DNA of 48,270 nt, from contig CAJURN010000025.1 in assembly GCA_910589055.1 (NCBI GenBank), positions 1 to 48,270 on the forward strand, written 5' to 3'. The DNA is from an uncultured Muribaculaceae bacterium. Its GTDB lineage: Bacteria; Bacteroidota; Bacteroidia; Bacteroidales; Muribaculaceae. Shown in pieces: positions 1 through 9,001 of the stretch. Made by a program: the position numbers and the translations under genes. Within the stretch, counting starts at the first letter, position 1. Every line of letters begins with the position of its first letter. The notes below the pieces were generated by a model. It was not told where the DNA came from and did no database searches. It was given only the letters and a program-made list of their open reading frames with translations.

Positions 1-52
1 CTCCCGCATCGTTATGGAAAAATCCCTCAAAGATAAACCGCCCACGGATTAA
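1..52 (+). other. possible tail of an upstream gene
   Basis: The first bases are open in frame 2 up to a TAA at 50-52 and in frame 1 up to a TAA at 34-36. Either could be the C-terminus of a gene that starts outside the window. The residues are too few to name a family, and the frame-2 stop would lie inside the inverted repeat that starts at 41. Confidence 0.2.
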
Positions 53-74
53 CATATATTATTAAACACCCTCT
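41..74 (-). repeat. left copy of 34-bp inverted repeat flanking mlaEF
   Basis: Read on the minus strand this 34-mer begins AGAGGGTGTTTAATAATA and ends CCGTGGG. It matches the plus-strand sequence at 1607-1640 at 31 of 34 positions. It ends 11 bases before the ATG of mlaE. No third copy was found in the window. Confidence 0.8.
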
Positions 75-84
75 ATTGAAGAAA

Positions 85-834
85 ATGTTACTAACCGACT
101 CAATAGCCACCTTTGGAGAATATTGCCTTTTTGTGAGGCGCGTTTTCTCCATCCCCGACAAAATATCGGTGTTTCTGAAGCGCACCGTCACTGAAATACA
201 AAAACTCGGTGTGGATTCCATTCCGCTGGTAATCGTGATTTCGATGTTTATCGGCGCGGTAATCACCATCCAGATGCAGCTCAATGTCACTTCGCCCCTG
301 ATGCCTGCCTACTCCGTCGGCCTTGCCACGCGCGACATCGTGCTGCTTGAGTTCTCCAACTCAATTCTCTGCCTTATTCTCGCCGGAAAAGTCGGCTCCA
401 ACATTGCCTCGGAAATAGGCACGATGCGCGTAACCGAACAGATTGATGCTCTCGAAATAATGGGTGTCAACTCCGCCAACTTCCTTATCCTGCCCAAGAT
501 TTTGGGCTTCGTACTGTTCATGCCTATACTTGTGATTCTGTGTATGGGCACGGCCTTTGTTGGCGGCTACATGGTGGCTCTGTTCACCGACCTGATACCG
601 GTGTCGCGCTACGTCTACGGACTCCAGGCACTGTTCCAGGAATGGTACGTATGGTACGGCCTTATCAAATCGCTCTTCTTCGCGTTCCTTATCGCATCCA
701 TATCGTCGTTCTTCGGCTACTACGTCAAGGGCGGCGCGCTCCAGGTGGGCAAAGCAAGCACACAGGGCGTGGTAAGCAGCAGCATCTTCATCCTTCTGTT
801 CGACGTAATCCTCACTAAATTGCTCCTCCAATGA
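85..834 (+). CDS. mlaE: MlaE-family ABC transporter permease
   Basis: This is the inner-membrane permease of an MCE/Mla-type phospholipid transporter, which moves lipids between the inner and outer membranes. The protein of about 249 residues has the MlaE layout: an N-terminal amphipathic stretch, then several hydrophobic helices, with the conserved segment SMFIGAVITIQMQLN near residue 55 and EIGTMRVTEQIDALEIMG near residue 110, the permease-ATPase coupling region. The ATG at 85 was chosen; a TTG at 76 would add three residues. The gene overlaps mlaF by ATGA, so the two are probably translationally coupled. An MlaD-like substrate-binding gene, often adjacent in other genomes, is absent: holB follows mlaF. 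No TAnnTTTG promoter is visible in the short upstream sequence. Confidence 0.9.
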   Translation: MLLTDSIATFGEYCLFVRRVFSIPDKISVFLKRTVTEIQKLGVDSIPLVIVISMFIGAVITIQMQLNVTSPLMPAYSVGLATRDIVLLEFSNSILCLILAGKVGSNIASEIGTMRVTEQIDALEIMGVNSANFLILPKILGFVLFMPILVILCMGTAFVGGYMVALFTDLIPVSRYVYGLQALFQEWYVWYGLIKSLFFAFLIASISSFFGYYVKGGALQVGKASTQGVVSSSIFILLFDVILTKLLLQ

Positions 835-1607
835 TTGAAGTAAGAAATATCACAAAATCATTCGAGGACAAGACCGTCCTCCACGATGTAAGCGCCACTT
901 TCTACACCGGCAAGACCAACCTTATCATAGGACAGAGCGGCTCGGGAAAGACCGTACTCATGAAATCGCTCGTGGGACTTCTGCGTCCCGAGAAAGGCGA
1001 GATTCTTTTCGACGGGCGCAACCTGCTCACGATGTCGCCCTCGGAAATGAAAGACCTGCGTAAAGAAATAGGCATGCTCTTCCAGGGCTCGGCGCTGTTC
1101 GACTCCGAGACCGTGCTCGGCAATGTCATGTTCCCCCTGGTGATGTTCACATCAATGTCGCGCAAGGAAATGCTCGACCGCGCCATGTTCTGTATCGAGC
1201 GCGTCAACCTGCGCGGCGCCGAACATAAATATCCTTCCGAAATCTCGGGCGGCATGCAGAAGCGTGTGGCTATCGCACGTGCCATAGCGCTCAATCCCAA
1301 ATATCTCTTCTGCGACGAGCCCAACTCCGGTCTCGACCCCAAGACCTCAATACTCATCGACGAGCTGCTGAGCGACATCACCCACGAGTACAACATCACT
1401 ACCGTAATCAACACCCACGACATGAACTCCGTGCTTGGCATCGGAGAAAACATCGTGTTCATCAACAAGGGCCATCGCGAATGGGTGGGCGACATGTCGC
1501 AGATTTACACCACATCCAACGAGGCTCTGAACGACTTCGTATTCGCCACACGTCTCTTCCAGGATGTGAGGTCATACGTAGCCGCCAACGGTCACTTCAA
1601 AAAGTAA
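831..1607 (+). CDS. mlaF: MlaF-family ABC transporter ATPase
   Basis: This is the cytoplasmic ATPase partner of the MlaE permease. All ABC motifs are present: Walker A GQSGSGKT at residues 34-41, the signature SGGMQKR from residue 139, Walker B LFCDEP with D162 and E163, and a switch His in INTHD near residue 196. The length of 258 aa is normal for MlaF. The start codon overlaps the mlaE stop (ATGA), so it sits second in a two-gene operon. The stop codon at 1605-1607 abuts the right copy of the 34-bp inverted repeat. Assignment to the lipid-transport branch rests on the pairing with MlaE. Confidence 0.92.
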   Translation: MIEVRNITKSFEDKTVLHDVSATFYTGKTNLIIGQSGSGKTVLMKSLVGLLRPEKGEILFDGRNLLTMSPSEMKDLRKEIGMLFQGSALFDSETVLGNVMFPLVMFTSMSRKEMLDRAMFCIERVNLRGAEHKYPSEISGGMQKRVAIARAIALNPKYLFCDEPNSGLDPKTSILIDELLSDITHEYNITTVINTHDMNSVLGIGENIVFINKGHREWVGDMSQIYTTSNEALNDFVFATRLFQDVRSYVAANGHFKK

Positions 1608-1640
1608 GAGGGTGTTTAATAATAAGTGTTAACCCGTGGG
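1607..1640 (+). repeat. right copy of 34-bp inverted repeat flanking mlaEF
   Basis: This copy is inverted relative to 41-74 and differs at three positions. It starts at the last base of the mlaF stop codon. It is followed at 1641-1655 by a perfect 6-bp hairpin, TTCCGT-GTT-ACGGAA, without a T-run. Confidence 0.8.
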
Positions 1641-1716
1641 TTCCGTGTTACGGAAAGCCGAAAGTAACTTTATTGTTATCATTCTCTTCCGAAGATATTA
1701 AAAGAAAGTTTTAAAT

Positions 1717-2838
1717 ATGAGATTCGCCGACATTCCCGGACATGAAGACATAAAGGACCGCCTGCGCCGGATGGCCGACAGCGGACACATTCCGCACGCG
1801 TTGCTTCTCGAAGGAAATCCGGGTGCCGGGAAATTCAGTCTCGCACGTGCCTTCGCCCAATATATCCACTGTGAGAACCGTACTGCCGACGGCGACAGTT
1901 GCGGCACCTGTCCTGCTTGTCGACAGCATGAAACCTTCAACCACATCGACACATTTTTCTCCTTTCCCGTGGTGAAGAAAGGAGGCAAGCCTACAATCTC
2001 CGACGACTATCTGCCGACCTTCCGCGAATTTCTCGCCGACTACCCTTTCATGGATTTCGACCATTGGGTAGAGGCGTTGGACAACATCAACGCTCAGCCG
2101 CAAATCTACGTGGAGGAAGGCAACGAACTCCTACGCCGCCTCAATTACATGGCGCGCCAGTCGGCCTACAAGATTGTCCTGCTATGGCTTCCGGAGCGCC
2201 TGAAGGAGGAAACCGCCAACAAGCTGCTCAAACTCGTTGAGGAACCACACTCCGACACCATTTTTATAATGGTGAGCAACAATTCGCGCGGCATACTCCC
2301 GACGATTTACTCGCGCACGCAGCGCATACGCGTGCTACGCTACTCCGACGCCGAGACCGCGGCCATACTACGCTCGAAGGGAATCGACGCCGATTCAGCC
2401 GAAAATATCTCGCGCATAGCTCAGGGCAACATCAACGAGGCGCTGTCGCTGGCCGGGATGTCGAAAGACCGCCTGAAATATCTCGATTCATTCGCCACGC
2501 TCATGCGCATGGCCTTCCAGCGCAAGGTGGCCGAACTAAGAAAGTGGAGCAACGACATGGCAGCCGCAGGTCGCGAGCCGTCGATGCAGTTTCTCGACTA
2601 TTCCGCGCGCCTGCTCCGCGAGAATCTAATGCTTCACACAGGTGTTGAAGAACTTATTACCCTGAATCAGGCCGAACGCAACTTCTGCTCGCGATTCCAC
2701 CCTTACGTCAACGAGCGCAATGTACTTGGCCTGTTCAGCCTTTTCAACGACGCACGCCGCGACATAAGCGTCAACGGAAATGCCAAAATCATTTTCTTCG
2801 ACCTTGCCGTGCGCACAATCATGCTCCTACGCAAATAA
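1717..2838 (+). CDS. holB: DNA polymerase III subunit delta'
   Basis: This is the clamp-loader delta' subunit, which helps load the sliding clamp at the replication fork. The AAA+ N-terminus has a P-loop GNPGAGKF at residues 33-40, with Phe after the Lys where active ATPases usually have Ser or Thr. That fits the catalytically inert role of delta'. A four-Cys zinc module follows (C52, C62, C65, C68). Further on come KLLKLVEEP and the family-typical segment SNNSRGILPTIYSRTQ. The length of 373 aa is normal. A near-consensus -7 box (TAACTTTA, about 1668) lies upstream. The nuclease gene starts 11 bases after the stop, suggesting cotranscription. Confidence 0.88.
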   Translation: MRFADIPGHEDIKDRLRRMADSGHIPHALLLEGNPGAGKFSLARAFAQYIHCENRTADGDSCGTCPACRQHETFNHIDTFFSFPVVKKGGKPTISDDYLPTFREFLADYPFMDFDHWVEALDNINAQPQIYVEEGNELLRRLNYMARQSAYKIVLLWLPERLKEETANKLLKLVEEPHSDTIFIMVSNNSRGILPTIYSRTQRIRVLRYSDAETAAILRSKGIDADSAENISRIAQGNINEALSLAGMSKDRLKYLDSFATLMRMAFQRKVAELRKWSNDMAAAGREPSMQFLDYSARLLRENLMLHTGVEELITLNQAERNFCSRFHPYVNERNVLGLFSLFNDARRDISVNGNAKIIFFDLAVRTIMLLRK

Positions 2839-2849
2839 TCCGACCCACG

Positions 2850-5813
2850 ATGTCCCGAACTAAATTTCTGGAAGAGGTGGCGCGTTACTACGCCGTCAGC
2901 CATCCCGACAGGATGGACAACCTCGTGTTTGTGATGCCGAACAAGCGCAGTGCCATGTTCCTGAAACAATACGTGCGCGACAATCTTTCAGGAATCACAC
3001 TGATGCCGCGTTTCACCACAATGGGACGCTTCATAAGCACCTTCGCCGACAATCCCGAGGCTCCGCGAAACGACCTCCTTTTCATCCTCTACAAGTCATA
3101 CCGCAAGGTCATGGCGCAGAAAGGGCGGCTCGAGCGCGTGCGCGATTTCGACGCCTTCATCTTCTGGGGCGACATGATTCTGAGCGATTTCAACGACATA
3201 GACCGCTCTCATGCCGATGCTTCGGCACTTTTCAAGAACCTGCGCGATGTAAGGGAAATCCAGTCGGACTACCTCGACCCCGAGCAAAAGGACATCATCA
3301 GCCGTATATGGGGTGAAAGCCGCCTTACCGTGGCCTCAGGACCGGATGAAGACGGAAATGACCCCGTGGAGCGGTTCTGGCTCCACCTTGCCCATGACGG
3401 CAAGGACGGACGACCGCTCGCGTCAAAATTTACCTATCTGTGGGAAATCCTTGGCGACTTGTACGTGGAGTTTTCAGCCGAGCTGAAACGTCGCGGAATA
3501 TCGACACAAGGCATGCAATACCGCTCGGCGGCACGGCGGCTGCGGCTCGTCACTCCCGACGAACTGCCTTTCGGCACCACCTATGCCTTTGTAGGATTCA
3601 ACGCCCTCTCCACATCCGAGGCCATGATTCTGAACCGACTGCGGGATATCGGTTCGGCTGAATTTTTCTGGGACGGTGATACGACAACAATCCGGGCATT
3701 GGCAAAGAGTTTTCCAATGCCCGGGAATTTCGAGCCTGCGAAAGTGGAATCAAGCCCGGAAGTGGAAGTGATTGCCATGCCGTCGAACGTAGGCCAGAGC
3801 AAAGCGCTCCATGCCATACTCGAAGACATCGTGGCGCGCGGACTCACCAACCCGGAAAATCCAATCGACACAGCCATCGTACTTCCCGACGAAGGCCTGC
3901 TCATGCCCGTGCTGTTCTCAATTCCGGCAAGCATCAAGGCCGTGAACATAACAATGGGACTGCCCTACCGCACCACGACTTTCGCCTCCCTGCTCCGCTC
4001 CATCATCACGATGCAGCTGCGCGCGCGCAAAATCCGCGGAGGAATCTACTTCTACTACGAAGACGTGACTGCGGTGCTAAACCATCCGCACATACAGCTC
4101 ATCTGCGGTGCAGAGGGTGACAAAATCAAGAATGACATCACCGAGAACAATCTCTATAATATCTCCGCCGAAAAGACCGTGGCCGATTATCCGGCGCTCG
4201 CGGCAATTTTCGCCCCGGTAAAAAATTCGCACGACGCCGAAGAGACCGGCCGGTACATGCTCACGCTGCTCGACTGGCTTGAGAGCGGACTGGCCGACGC
4301 GGCAGACAACTATGGCGGACTTATCGAGGTGAAGATGCTCGACCATTTCCGACGCGAGGTCGAGGATATATTGCGGCTCGTCAGGGAGCACGATGTACAG
4401 ATGTCGGAAAATACCTTCTTCTCGCTGTTCGAACGCATGTTCGACACGACGCAGATTACCGTAAGCGGCGAACCGCTGAAAGGACTTCAGGTGATGGGCG
4501 TGCTTGAAACGCGTGCGCTCGACTTCGACAACGTAATATTCCTGTCGATGAACGAGAAGATTTTCCCGCGAAAGCAATATGTCAAGACAATGATTCCCAA
4601 CGCCCTGCGTTACGGCTACGGACTTCCGCCGCTCGACGCGCAGGAAGAGACCTACGCCTATTGCTTCAACCGCCTTCTTGCCCGCGCGAGACTCGTCAAG
4701 GCCGTGTACGACTCCCGCAGCGGCAACTTCGGCTCGGGAGAACTGTCGCGCTACATTTCCCAGCTCCGCTATCTGCGCCCCGACCTCGACGTGACATTCA
4801 CGACAATCGACCTTCCGGCAGCCGCCTCGGCTCCCGAGCCTGTGGTGGTGCGAAAAACGGAGGCCGTGCTGCGTGAGCTCGATGGCTTTAAACCCGGCGG
4901 CAAACTCCGGCTGTCGGCTTCGGCTCTGAAATCATACAAGCGTTGCCCCCTGCAATTCTACCTCCAGTACGTGCGCAACATGCGTGGCAACGACGAACTT
5001 TCCGACTTCGTTTCGGCCAGCCAGTACGGTTCGGTAGTCCATAAAGTTATTGAAGAGCTATACACCCCCTACCGCAATCAGGAAATCACGCGAGAGCTTA
5101 TTGACTCATGGCTCAGCCCGTCGAACAGACTTATCGACGACCTGACCGTGAAGTGCGTCTACAAGGAATGTTACAAAGGATTCAACGCCGACGCACCTGT
5201 CTCGGAAATGCCTGCGGAAGGTTCGGTTATAGCATCCGTGGCGGCCTACACCGTAAGGACCATGCTCGAATACGAGCGGGAGCAGCTTTGCACGCCGTCG
5301 TTCACCTTCATACGCTCGGAAATGCCCGTGAACAAGCCGTGGCCCGTCACCGATGAGCTTACGGTCAATTTCAAGATGTCTATCGACCGCGTCGACCGTA
5401 GTTCGGAAGGAGTTCTCCGCTTCATCGACTTCAAGACGGGCTCCGACATGATTATCGCAAAAAGAGGAATCGACGAGCTGTTTGTTCGTGGCGAACATGC
5501 CTACGACGCCATTTTTCAGGTTCTGGTCTACTGCGAGGCCTACGCTGCAATCACAGGCAAACGCAACGACATCGAGCCGCTTATCTACCCCCTTAAACTC
5601 ATGACGGCCAACGGCGGAATAAAACCGGTCGAGATTGAAGGCATGCCCGTAACAAGCTATCTCCAGGTAAGCAAGGAATTCCTGCCGCGGCTTCAGGCTT
5701 TGATAAGCGAGATATTCAACCCTGAGGTCGATTTCACCCAGACCGAAGATAACAAGTCTTGTAAATTCTGCCCGTTCCTGTCGCTGTGCGGGCGCACCGA
5801 ACCGCGTTTCTGA
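2850..5813 (+). CDS. AddB-like PD-(D/E)XK nuclease
   Basis: This large protein of 987 aa resembles AddB, the nuclease subunit of AddAB-type double-strand-break repair complexes. The N-terminal half resembles an inactivated helicase fold, beginning with VFVMPNKRSAMFLK. The C-terminal nuclease domain starts near residue 690. It carries C699 in KRCPLQFYLQY, H731 in VVHKVIEELY, the catalytic D860-x-K862 in FIDFKTG, and a terminal C971-C974-C980 cluster. C699 plus these three Cys form the iron-sulfur staple typical of AddB nucleases. It lies 11 bases after holB, and its TGA overlaps the ATG of hemW. No addA-type helicase is adjacent, so the partner must be elsewhere. Confidence 0.85.
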   Translation: MSRTKFLEEVARYYAVSHPDRMDNLVFVMPNKRSAMFLKQYVRDNLSGITLMPRFTTMGRFISTFADNPEAPRNDLLFILYKSYRKVMAQKGRLERVRDFDAFIFWGDMILSDFNDIDRSHADASALFKNLRDVREIQSDYLDPEQKDIISRIWGESRLTVASGPDEDGNDPVERFWLHLAHDGKDGRPLASKFTYLWEILGDLYVEFSAELKRRGISTQGMQYRSAARRLRLVTPDELPFGTTYAFVGFNALSTSEAMILNRLRDIGSAEFFWDGDTTTIRALAKSFPMPGNFEPAKVESSPEVEVIAMPSNVGQSKALHAILEDIVARGLTNPENPIDTAIVLPDEGLLMPVLFSIPASIKAVNITMGLPYRTTTFASLLRSIITMQLRARKIRGGIYFYYEDVTAVLNHPHIQLICGAEGDKIKNDITENNLYNISAEKTVADYPALAAIFAPVKNSHDAEETGRYMLTLLDWLESGLADAADNYGGLIEVKMLDHFRREVEDILRLVREHDVQMSENTFFSLFERMFDTTQITVSGEPLKGLQVMGVLETRALDFDNVIFLSMNEKIFPRKQYVKTMIPNALRYGYGLPPLDAQEETYAYCFNRLLARARLVKAVYDSRSGNFGSGELSRYISQLRYLRPDLDVTFTTIDLPAAASAPEPVVVRKTEAVLRELDGFKPGGKLRLSASALKSYKRCPLQFYLQYVRNMRGNDELSDFVSASQYGSVVHKVIEELYTPYRNQEITRELIDSWLSPSNRLIDDLTVKCVYKECYKGFNADAPVSEMPAEGSVIASVAAYTVRTMLEYEREQLCTPSFTFIRSEMPVNKPWPVTDELTVNFKMSIDRVDRSSEGVLRFIDFKTGSDMIIAKRGIDELFVRGEHAYDAIFQVLVYCEAYAAITGKRNDIEPLIYPLKLMTANGGIKPVEIEGMPVTSYLQVSKEFLPRLQALISEIFNPEVDFTQTEDNKSCKFCPFLSLCGRTEPRF

Positions 5814-6898
5814 TGGCCGGATTATACGTTCACATTCCCTTCTGCCACTCCAAGTGTGCCTACTGCGATTTCTATTCCGTAGCGAATCCCTCGCGCATGG
5901 AAGAAGTGGTGCGCCGTATTCTTGAGGAATTTTCGGAACGCCGTGGAGAGATTGACTCCATCACCACTCTCTACTTCGGAGGAGGTACGCCCTCGATACT
6001 TCCGCCTCACCTGTTCCGGGCACTTGCCGCCGAGCTTCGAGAGGAAAGCGTGTGCGAATTTACCATTGAAGTGAATCCGGAGGATGTCACACCCGAAGCG
6101 GTGGCCGTATGGACGTCGGCCGGAGTCAACCGCGTGAGCATGGGGGTGCAGAGTTTCAACTCCGGAGAGCTGAAAGCCGTGCGCCGCCGCCATTCCCCGG
6201 ATGATGCCGTGAACGCGTTTGAGACTCTTCGCAAGGGCGGAATCCAAAACATAAGTCTGGACTTGATTTACGGACTTCCGGGACAGGATTTCCACTCATG
6301 GCAATCCTCACTCGGCAAATTGCTTGCGTTGCGTCCCGAACACTTTTCGGCCTATTGTCTCAGTTACGAACCGGGCACACTACTCTTTCGGCAACTCGAA
6401 CGCAGAGAAGTCTGCCAGGCCGACGAAGAGCTGATTGAACGGATGTACTCCCACCTCTGCTCTGCCGCCCGGGAAGCAGGTTACGAGCATTACGAAATAT
6501 CGAATTTCGCATTGCCGGGCAAGCAATCACGCCACAACTCATCCTATTGGGACGGCACGCCATATCTCGGCCTCGGACCTGGCGCTCACAGTTGCGACAG
6601 CCACGGCGTACGCCGCATTAATCCTGCCGATATACGGACATATCTCAACAGCAAACCGGCCTTCATCATCGAGGAAGAGGACCGCGACGAAAGGGTCAAC
6701 GACGAGATAATCACCGGATTGCGTACCGCCCGTGGGCTGGACCTGCAAAAGATTGACACAGACTACCACGACGAAATCCTCGCCAATGCCGCCACTCATC
6801 TGCGCTGCGGCAACCTCGTGCACGACGGTTCACGCCTTTACATCCCCGAACCCCGTTGGCTCATCGCCGACGCAATCATGCGCGACGTGATTGTGTAG
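5813..6898 (+). CDS. hemW: HemW-like radical SAM protein
   Basis: This is a radical SAM protein of the HemN/HemW group. HemW is regarded as a heme-binding chaperone rather than a coproporphyrinogen oxidase. The 4Fe-4S motif CxxxCxxC is C11, C15 and C18 in HIPFCHSKCAYCDF. It lacks the fourth Cys (CxC) typical of true HemN, which favours HemW. The glycine-rich YFGGGTPS motif and the C-terminal pattern HNSSYWDGTPYLGLGPGAHS are both family hallmarks. The ATG at 5813 overlaps the previous stop (TGATG) and gives 361 aa. An in-frame GTG at 5786 lies inside the nuclease gene and was not used. Confidence 0.9.
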   Translation: MAGLYVHIPFCHSKCAYCDFYSVANPSRMEEVVRRILEEFSERRGEIDSITTLYFGGGTPSILPPHLFRALAAELREESVCEFTIEVNPEDVTPEAVAVWTSAGVNRVSMGVQSFNSGELKAVRRRHSPDDAVNAFETLRKGGIQNISLDLIYGLPGQDFHSWQSSLGKLLALRPEHFSAYCLSYEPGTLLFRQLERREVCQADEELIERMYSHLCSAAREAGYEHYEISNFALPGKQSRHNSSYWDGTPYLGLGPGAHSCDSHGVRRINPADIRTYLNSKPAFIIEEEDRDERVNDEIITGLRTARGLDLQKIDTDYHDEILANAATHLRCGNLVHDGSRLYIPEPRWLIADAIMRDVIV

Positions 6899-6917
6899 CT
6901 TCCCTTGCCTTTGCCTA

Positions 6918-7391
6918 TCAATCGTGGTGGTAGGGTTCGCCGCGGAGGATGGTTTGGGCGCGGTAGAGCTGCTCGACGATGAACAGGCGCACAAGTTCGT
7001 GGGGAAATGTCATCTTGGAAAGCGAAATCTTGGCGTTGGCACGATCATACATTTCCTGCGAGAATCCGTAAGGGCCGCCGATTACGAAAATCAGGTTACG
7101 GGGAAGTTCAACCGACTTTCGCTCGATAAATGCTGCGAAATCCCTCGAGGTATATTCCTTGCCGCGCTCATCAAGCAAAACCACAAAATCAGCCGGTACA
7201 ATATTTTCAAGAAACCGCCGTCCCTCCAGCTCCTTCTGCTGAGCCTGCGTGGTCTTGGTCGTCACTTTCACATCGGGAAGGCACACCATCTCGAACGGCA
7301 TGTAATGCGGTATGCGCGCCACATACTTCTGAATACTCTCCGCCACGGCCTTCTCCCGGGTCGGTCCCATACACAACAACTGTATTTTCAT
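6918..7391 (-). CDS. rlmH: 23S rRNA (pseudouridine1915-N3)-methyltransferase RlmH
   Basis: RlmH is a SPOUT methyltransferase that methylates pseudouridine 1915 in helix 69 of 23S rRNA on assembled ribosomes. The protein has 157 aa, the usual length. It begins MKIQLLCMG, contains LLDERGKEYTSRDFA, the SAM-binding FVIGGPYGF knot segment, and the C-terminal LSKMTFPHELVRLFIVEQLYRA followed by YHHD, all hallmarks of the family. It is convergent with hemW (19-base gap) and divergent from nadC (47-base gap). Confidence 0.95.
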   Translation of the reverse strand: MKIQLLCMGPTREKAVAESIQKYVARIPHYMPFEMVCLPDVKVTTKTTQAQQKELEGRRFLENIVPADFVVLLDERGKEYTSRDFAAFIERKSVELPRNLIFVIGGPYGFSQEMYDRANAKISLSKMTFPHELVRLFIVEQLYRAQTILRGEPYHHD

Positions 7392-7401
7392 ATTTTTTAT
7401 T

Positions 7402-7409
7402 TAACTTTG
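7402..7409 (+). promoter_or_regulatory. nadC promoter, -7 box
   Basis: TAACTTTG matches the Bacteroidetes -7 consensus TAnnTTTG. It lies 29 bases before the nadC ATG in the rlmH-nadC divergent gap. No clear -33 TTTG is seen. Confidence 0.7.
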
Positions 7410-7438
7410 CAAAGAAAACAATTTTATTCCGAATTGAC

Positions 7439-8293
7439 ATGAAAACCAAGGAAGAACTTATAGACGAACTCATCAATCTGTCGTTTGCCGAAGACATCGG
7501 CGACGGCGACCATACCACCCTCAGCACTATCCCCGCCGAGGCCATGGGAAAACAGCACCTTCTCGTCAAGGAAGAAGGTATTCTGGCAGGTGTCGAAATA
7601 GCACGCCGCGTGTTTGAAAAATTCGACCCGTCGCTCAAGATGTCGGTATTCATCAGCGACGGCGCCCACGTGAAGCCCGGCGACATCGCTTTCGTGGTCG
7701 AGGGCCCCGTGCGCTCGCTGCTCCAGACCGAACGTCTCATGCTTAACATCATGCAACGCATGAGCGGCATCGCCACCGTAACCGCCAAATACCAGGCACT
7801 CCTCGACGGCCTTGACTGCAAGGTTCTCGACACCCGCAAGACCACTCCCGGCATGCGAATCCTCGAAAAAGAAGCCGTGCATATCGGCGGCGGACACAAC
7901 CACCGCATCGGCCTGTTCGACATGATTCTCATAAAGGACAATCATGTGGACTTCGCAGGCGGAATCGCCAAGGCCGTGAAATCGGCCAAGGATTATTGCG
8001 CTGCAAAGGGCAAGGATCTCAAGATTGAAGTGGAAGTTCGCAATACCGACGAAATCCGTCAGGCTATCGAAGCCGGAGTTGACCGCATCATGCTCGACAA
8101 CTTCACTCCCGAGCGCACATGCGAAGCCGTGAAGCTCATCCGTTCACTTGCCCCCGGGGTTGAAATCGAATCGTCGGGAGGTATCACTTTCGATACTCTC
8201 CGCGCCTATGGCGAAGCCGGAGTGGACTTTATCTCCGTTGGAGCACTCACCCACTCCGTCAAGGGTCTCGACCTCAGCTTCAAGGCTTGCTGA
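7439..8293 (+). CDS. nadC: nicotinate-nucleotide diphosphorylase (carboxylating)
   Basis: NadC (quinolinate phosphoribosyltransferase) makes nicotinate mononucleotide from quinolinate and PRPP, with loss of CO2, in de novo NAD synthesis. The 284-aa protein shows FAEDIGDGDHTT near the N-terminus, LMLNIMQRMSGIAT, the substrate-binding KVLDTRKTTPGMR, and GGGHNHRIGLFDMILIKDNH. The last part has the SSGGI and SVGALTHS motifs of the barrel. The ATG at 7439 follows a good promoter; upstream in-frame codons overlap rlmH. No nadA or nadB is adjacent. Its last 14 bases overlap, tail to tail, the end of the HAD gene on the other strand. Confidence 0.95.
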   Translation: MKTKEELIDELINLSFAEDIGDGDHTTLSTIPAEAMGKQHLLVKEEGILAGVEIARRVFEKFDPSLKMSVFISDGAHVKPGDIAFVVEGPVRSLLQTERLMLNIMQRMSGIATVTAKYQALLDGLDCKVLDTRKTTPGMRILEKEAVHIGGGHNHRIGLFDMILIKDNHVDFAGGIAKAVKSAKDYCAAKGKDLKIEVEVRNTDEIRQAIEAGVDRIMLDNFTPERTCEAVKLIRSLAPGVEIESSGGITFDTLRAYGEAGVDFISVGALTHSVKGLDLSFKAC

Positions 8294-8933
8294 CGGCAAT
8301 CATATCCGCAACAGAGAAGCCGACGAAGGTGTCAATCACCGCGTCGGCTTTTTCTATAAGCGTTTCCCGCGGATTGGTTGTGGCAAGGGCAATCACATTG
8401 GCTCCCGCACGACGTCCGGCTTCCACCCCGGCATACGAATCCTCAAACACGTATGCCCTCTCCGGAGCACATCCAAGACGCGACGCACCAAGCAGATAAC
8501 CTTCGGGGTCGGGCTTGGAGCGCTTTACATCGCTGTCGGTAATCACCGTAGCGAAATAGTCGCGGAAACCGGGATTTGTGGCAAACAGGCGTGTCATTTT
8601 CTTGTCGCCGCTGCTCGTGACAATGGCTGCGGGAATGTTGTGTCGCTTCAAATCTTCGAGAAAATCAATCACGCCGTCGAAAATCACATATCGCATGTTT
8701 TCCTCCTGTTCCTTGAGCAACTCAACTACCTTAGCGCGGTCGGCTTCCGAAGGAAAATAGTTGGAAAGTATGCTCGGCAGCGTGGAGCCTTTTATAACAT
8801 GGGCAAAGTTCGGAGTACCGGTAGGGAAAAGGCGGTCCATCTCCGACCAGAATTCGGTATATATCGTCTCGGTGTCGACCAGTACACCGTCGAGATCAAA
8901 AAGAGCGGCAGTATTGATTTTTTCCATTGTCAT
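8280..8933 (-). CDS. HAD-family phosphatase (beta-phosphoglucomutase-like)
   Basis: This is a haloacid-dehalogenase-superfamily hydrolase, probably a soluble sugar-phosphate phosphatase or phosphoglucomutase-like enzyme; the substrate cannot be told. All four motifs are present: FDLDGVLVDTE (nucleophile and acid-base Asp), TSSG, the Lys in KRSKPDPEGY, and VFEDSYAGVEAG. An alpha-helical cap sits between motifs I and II. Start choices are ATG at 8933 (MTMEK), ATG at 8927 (MEK) or a TTG at 8948; 8933 was chosen. The gene ends inside the 3' end of nadC. Confidence 0.85.
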   Translation of the reverse strand: MTMEKINTAALFDLDGVLVDTETIYTEFWSEMDRLFPTGTPNFAHVIKGSTLPSILSNYFPSEADRAKVVELLKEQEENMRYVIFDGVIDFLEDLKRHNIPAAIVTSSGDKKMTRLFATNPGFRDYFATVITDSDVKRSKPDPEGYLLGASRLGCAPERAYVFEDSYAGVEAGRRAGANVIALATTNPRETLIEKADAVIDTFVGFSVADMIAVSKP

Positions 8934-8945
8934 GATATTTTTTTG

Positions 8946-8953
8946 CAAAATTA
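8946..8953 (-). promoter_or_regulatory. HAD gene promoter, -7 box
   Basis: On the minus strand TAATTTTG matches TAnnTTTG and ends 12 bases before the ATG at 8933, which implies a very short leader. Confidence 0.5.
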
Positions 8954-9001
8954 AGCAAATTGCCGCAAATCGCCTAATGGCGCGTCAGATATCAGGTTAA
9001 T

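Noticed and set aside
41..1640. Transposon carrying mlaEF as cargo
   Set aside because: No transposase or integrase lies between or beside the repeats, and no target-site duplication was noticed.
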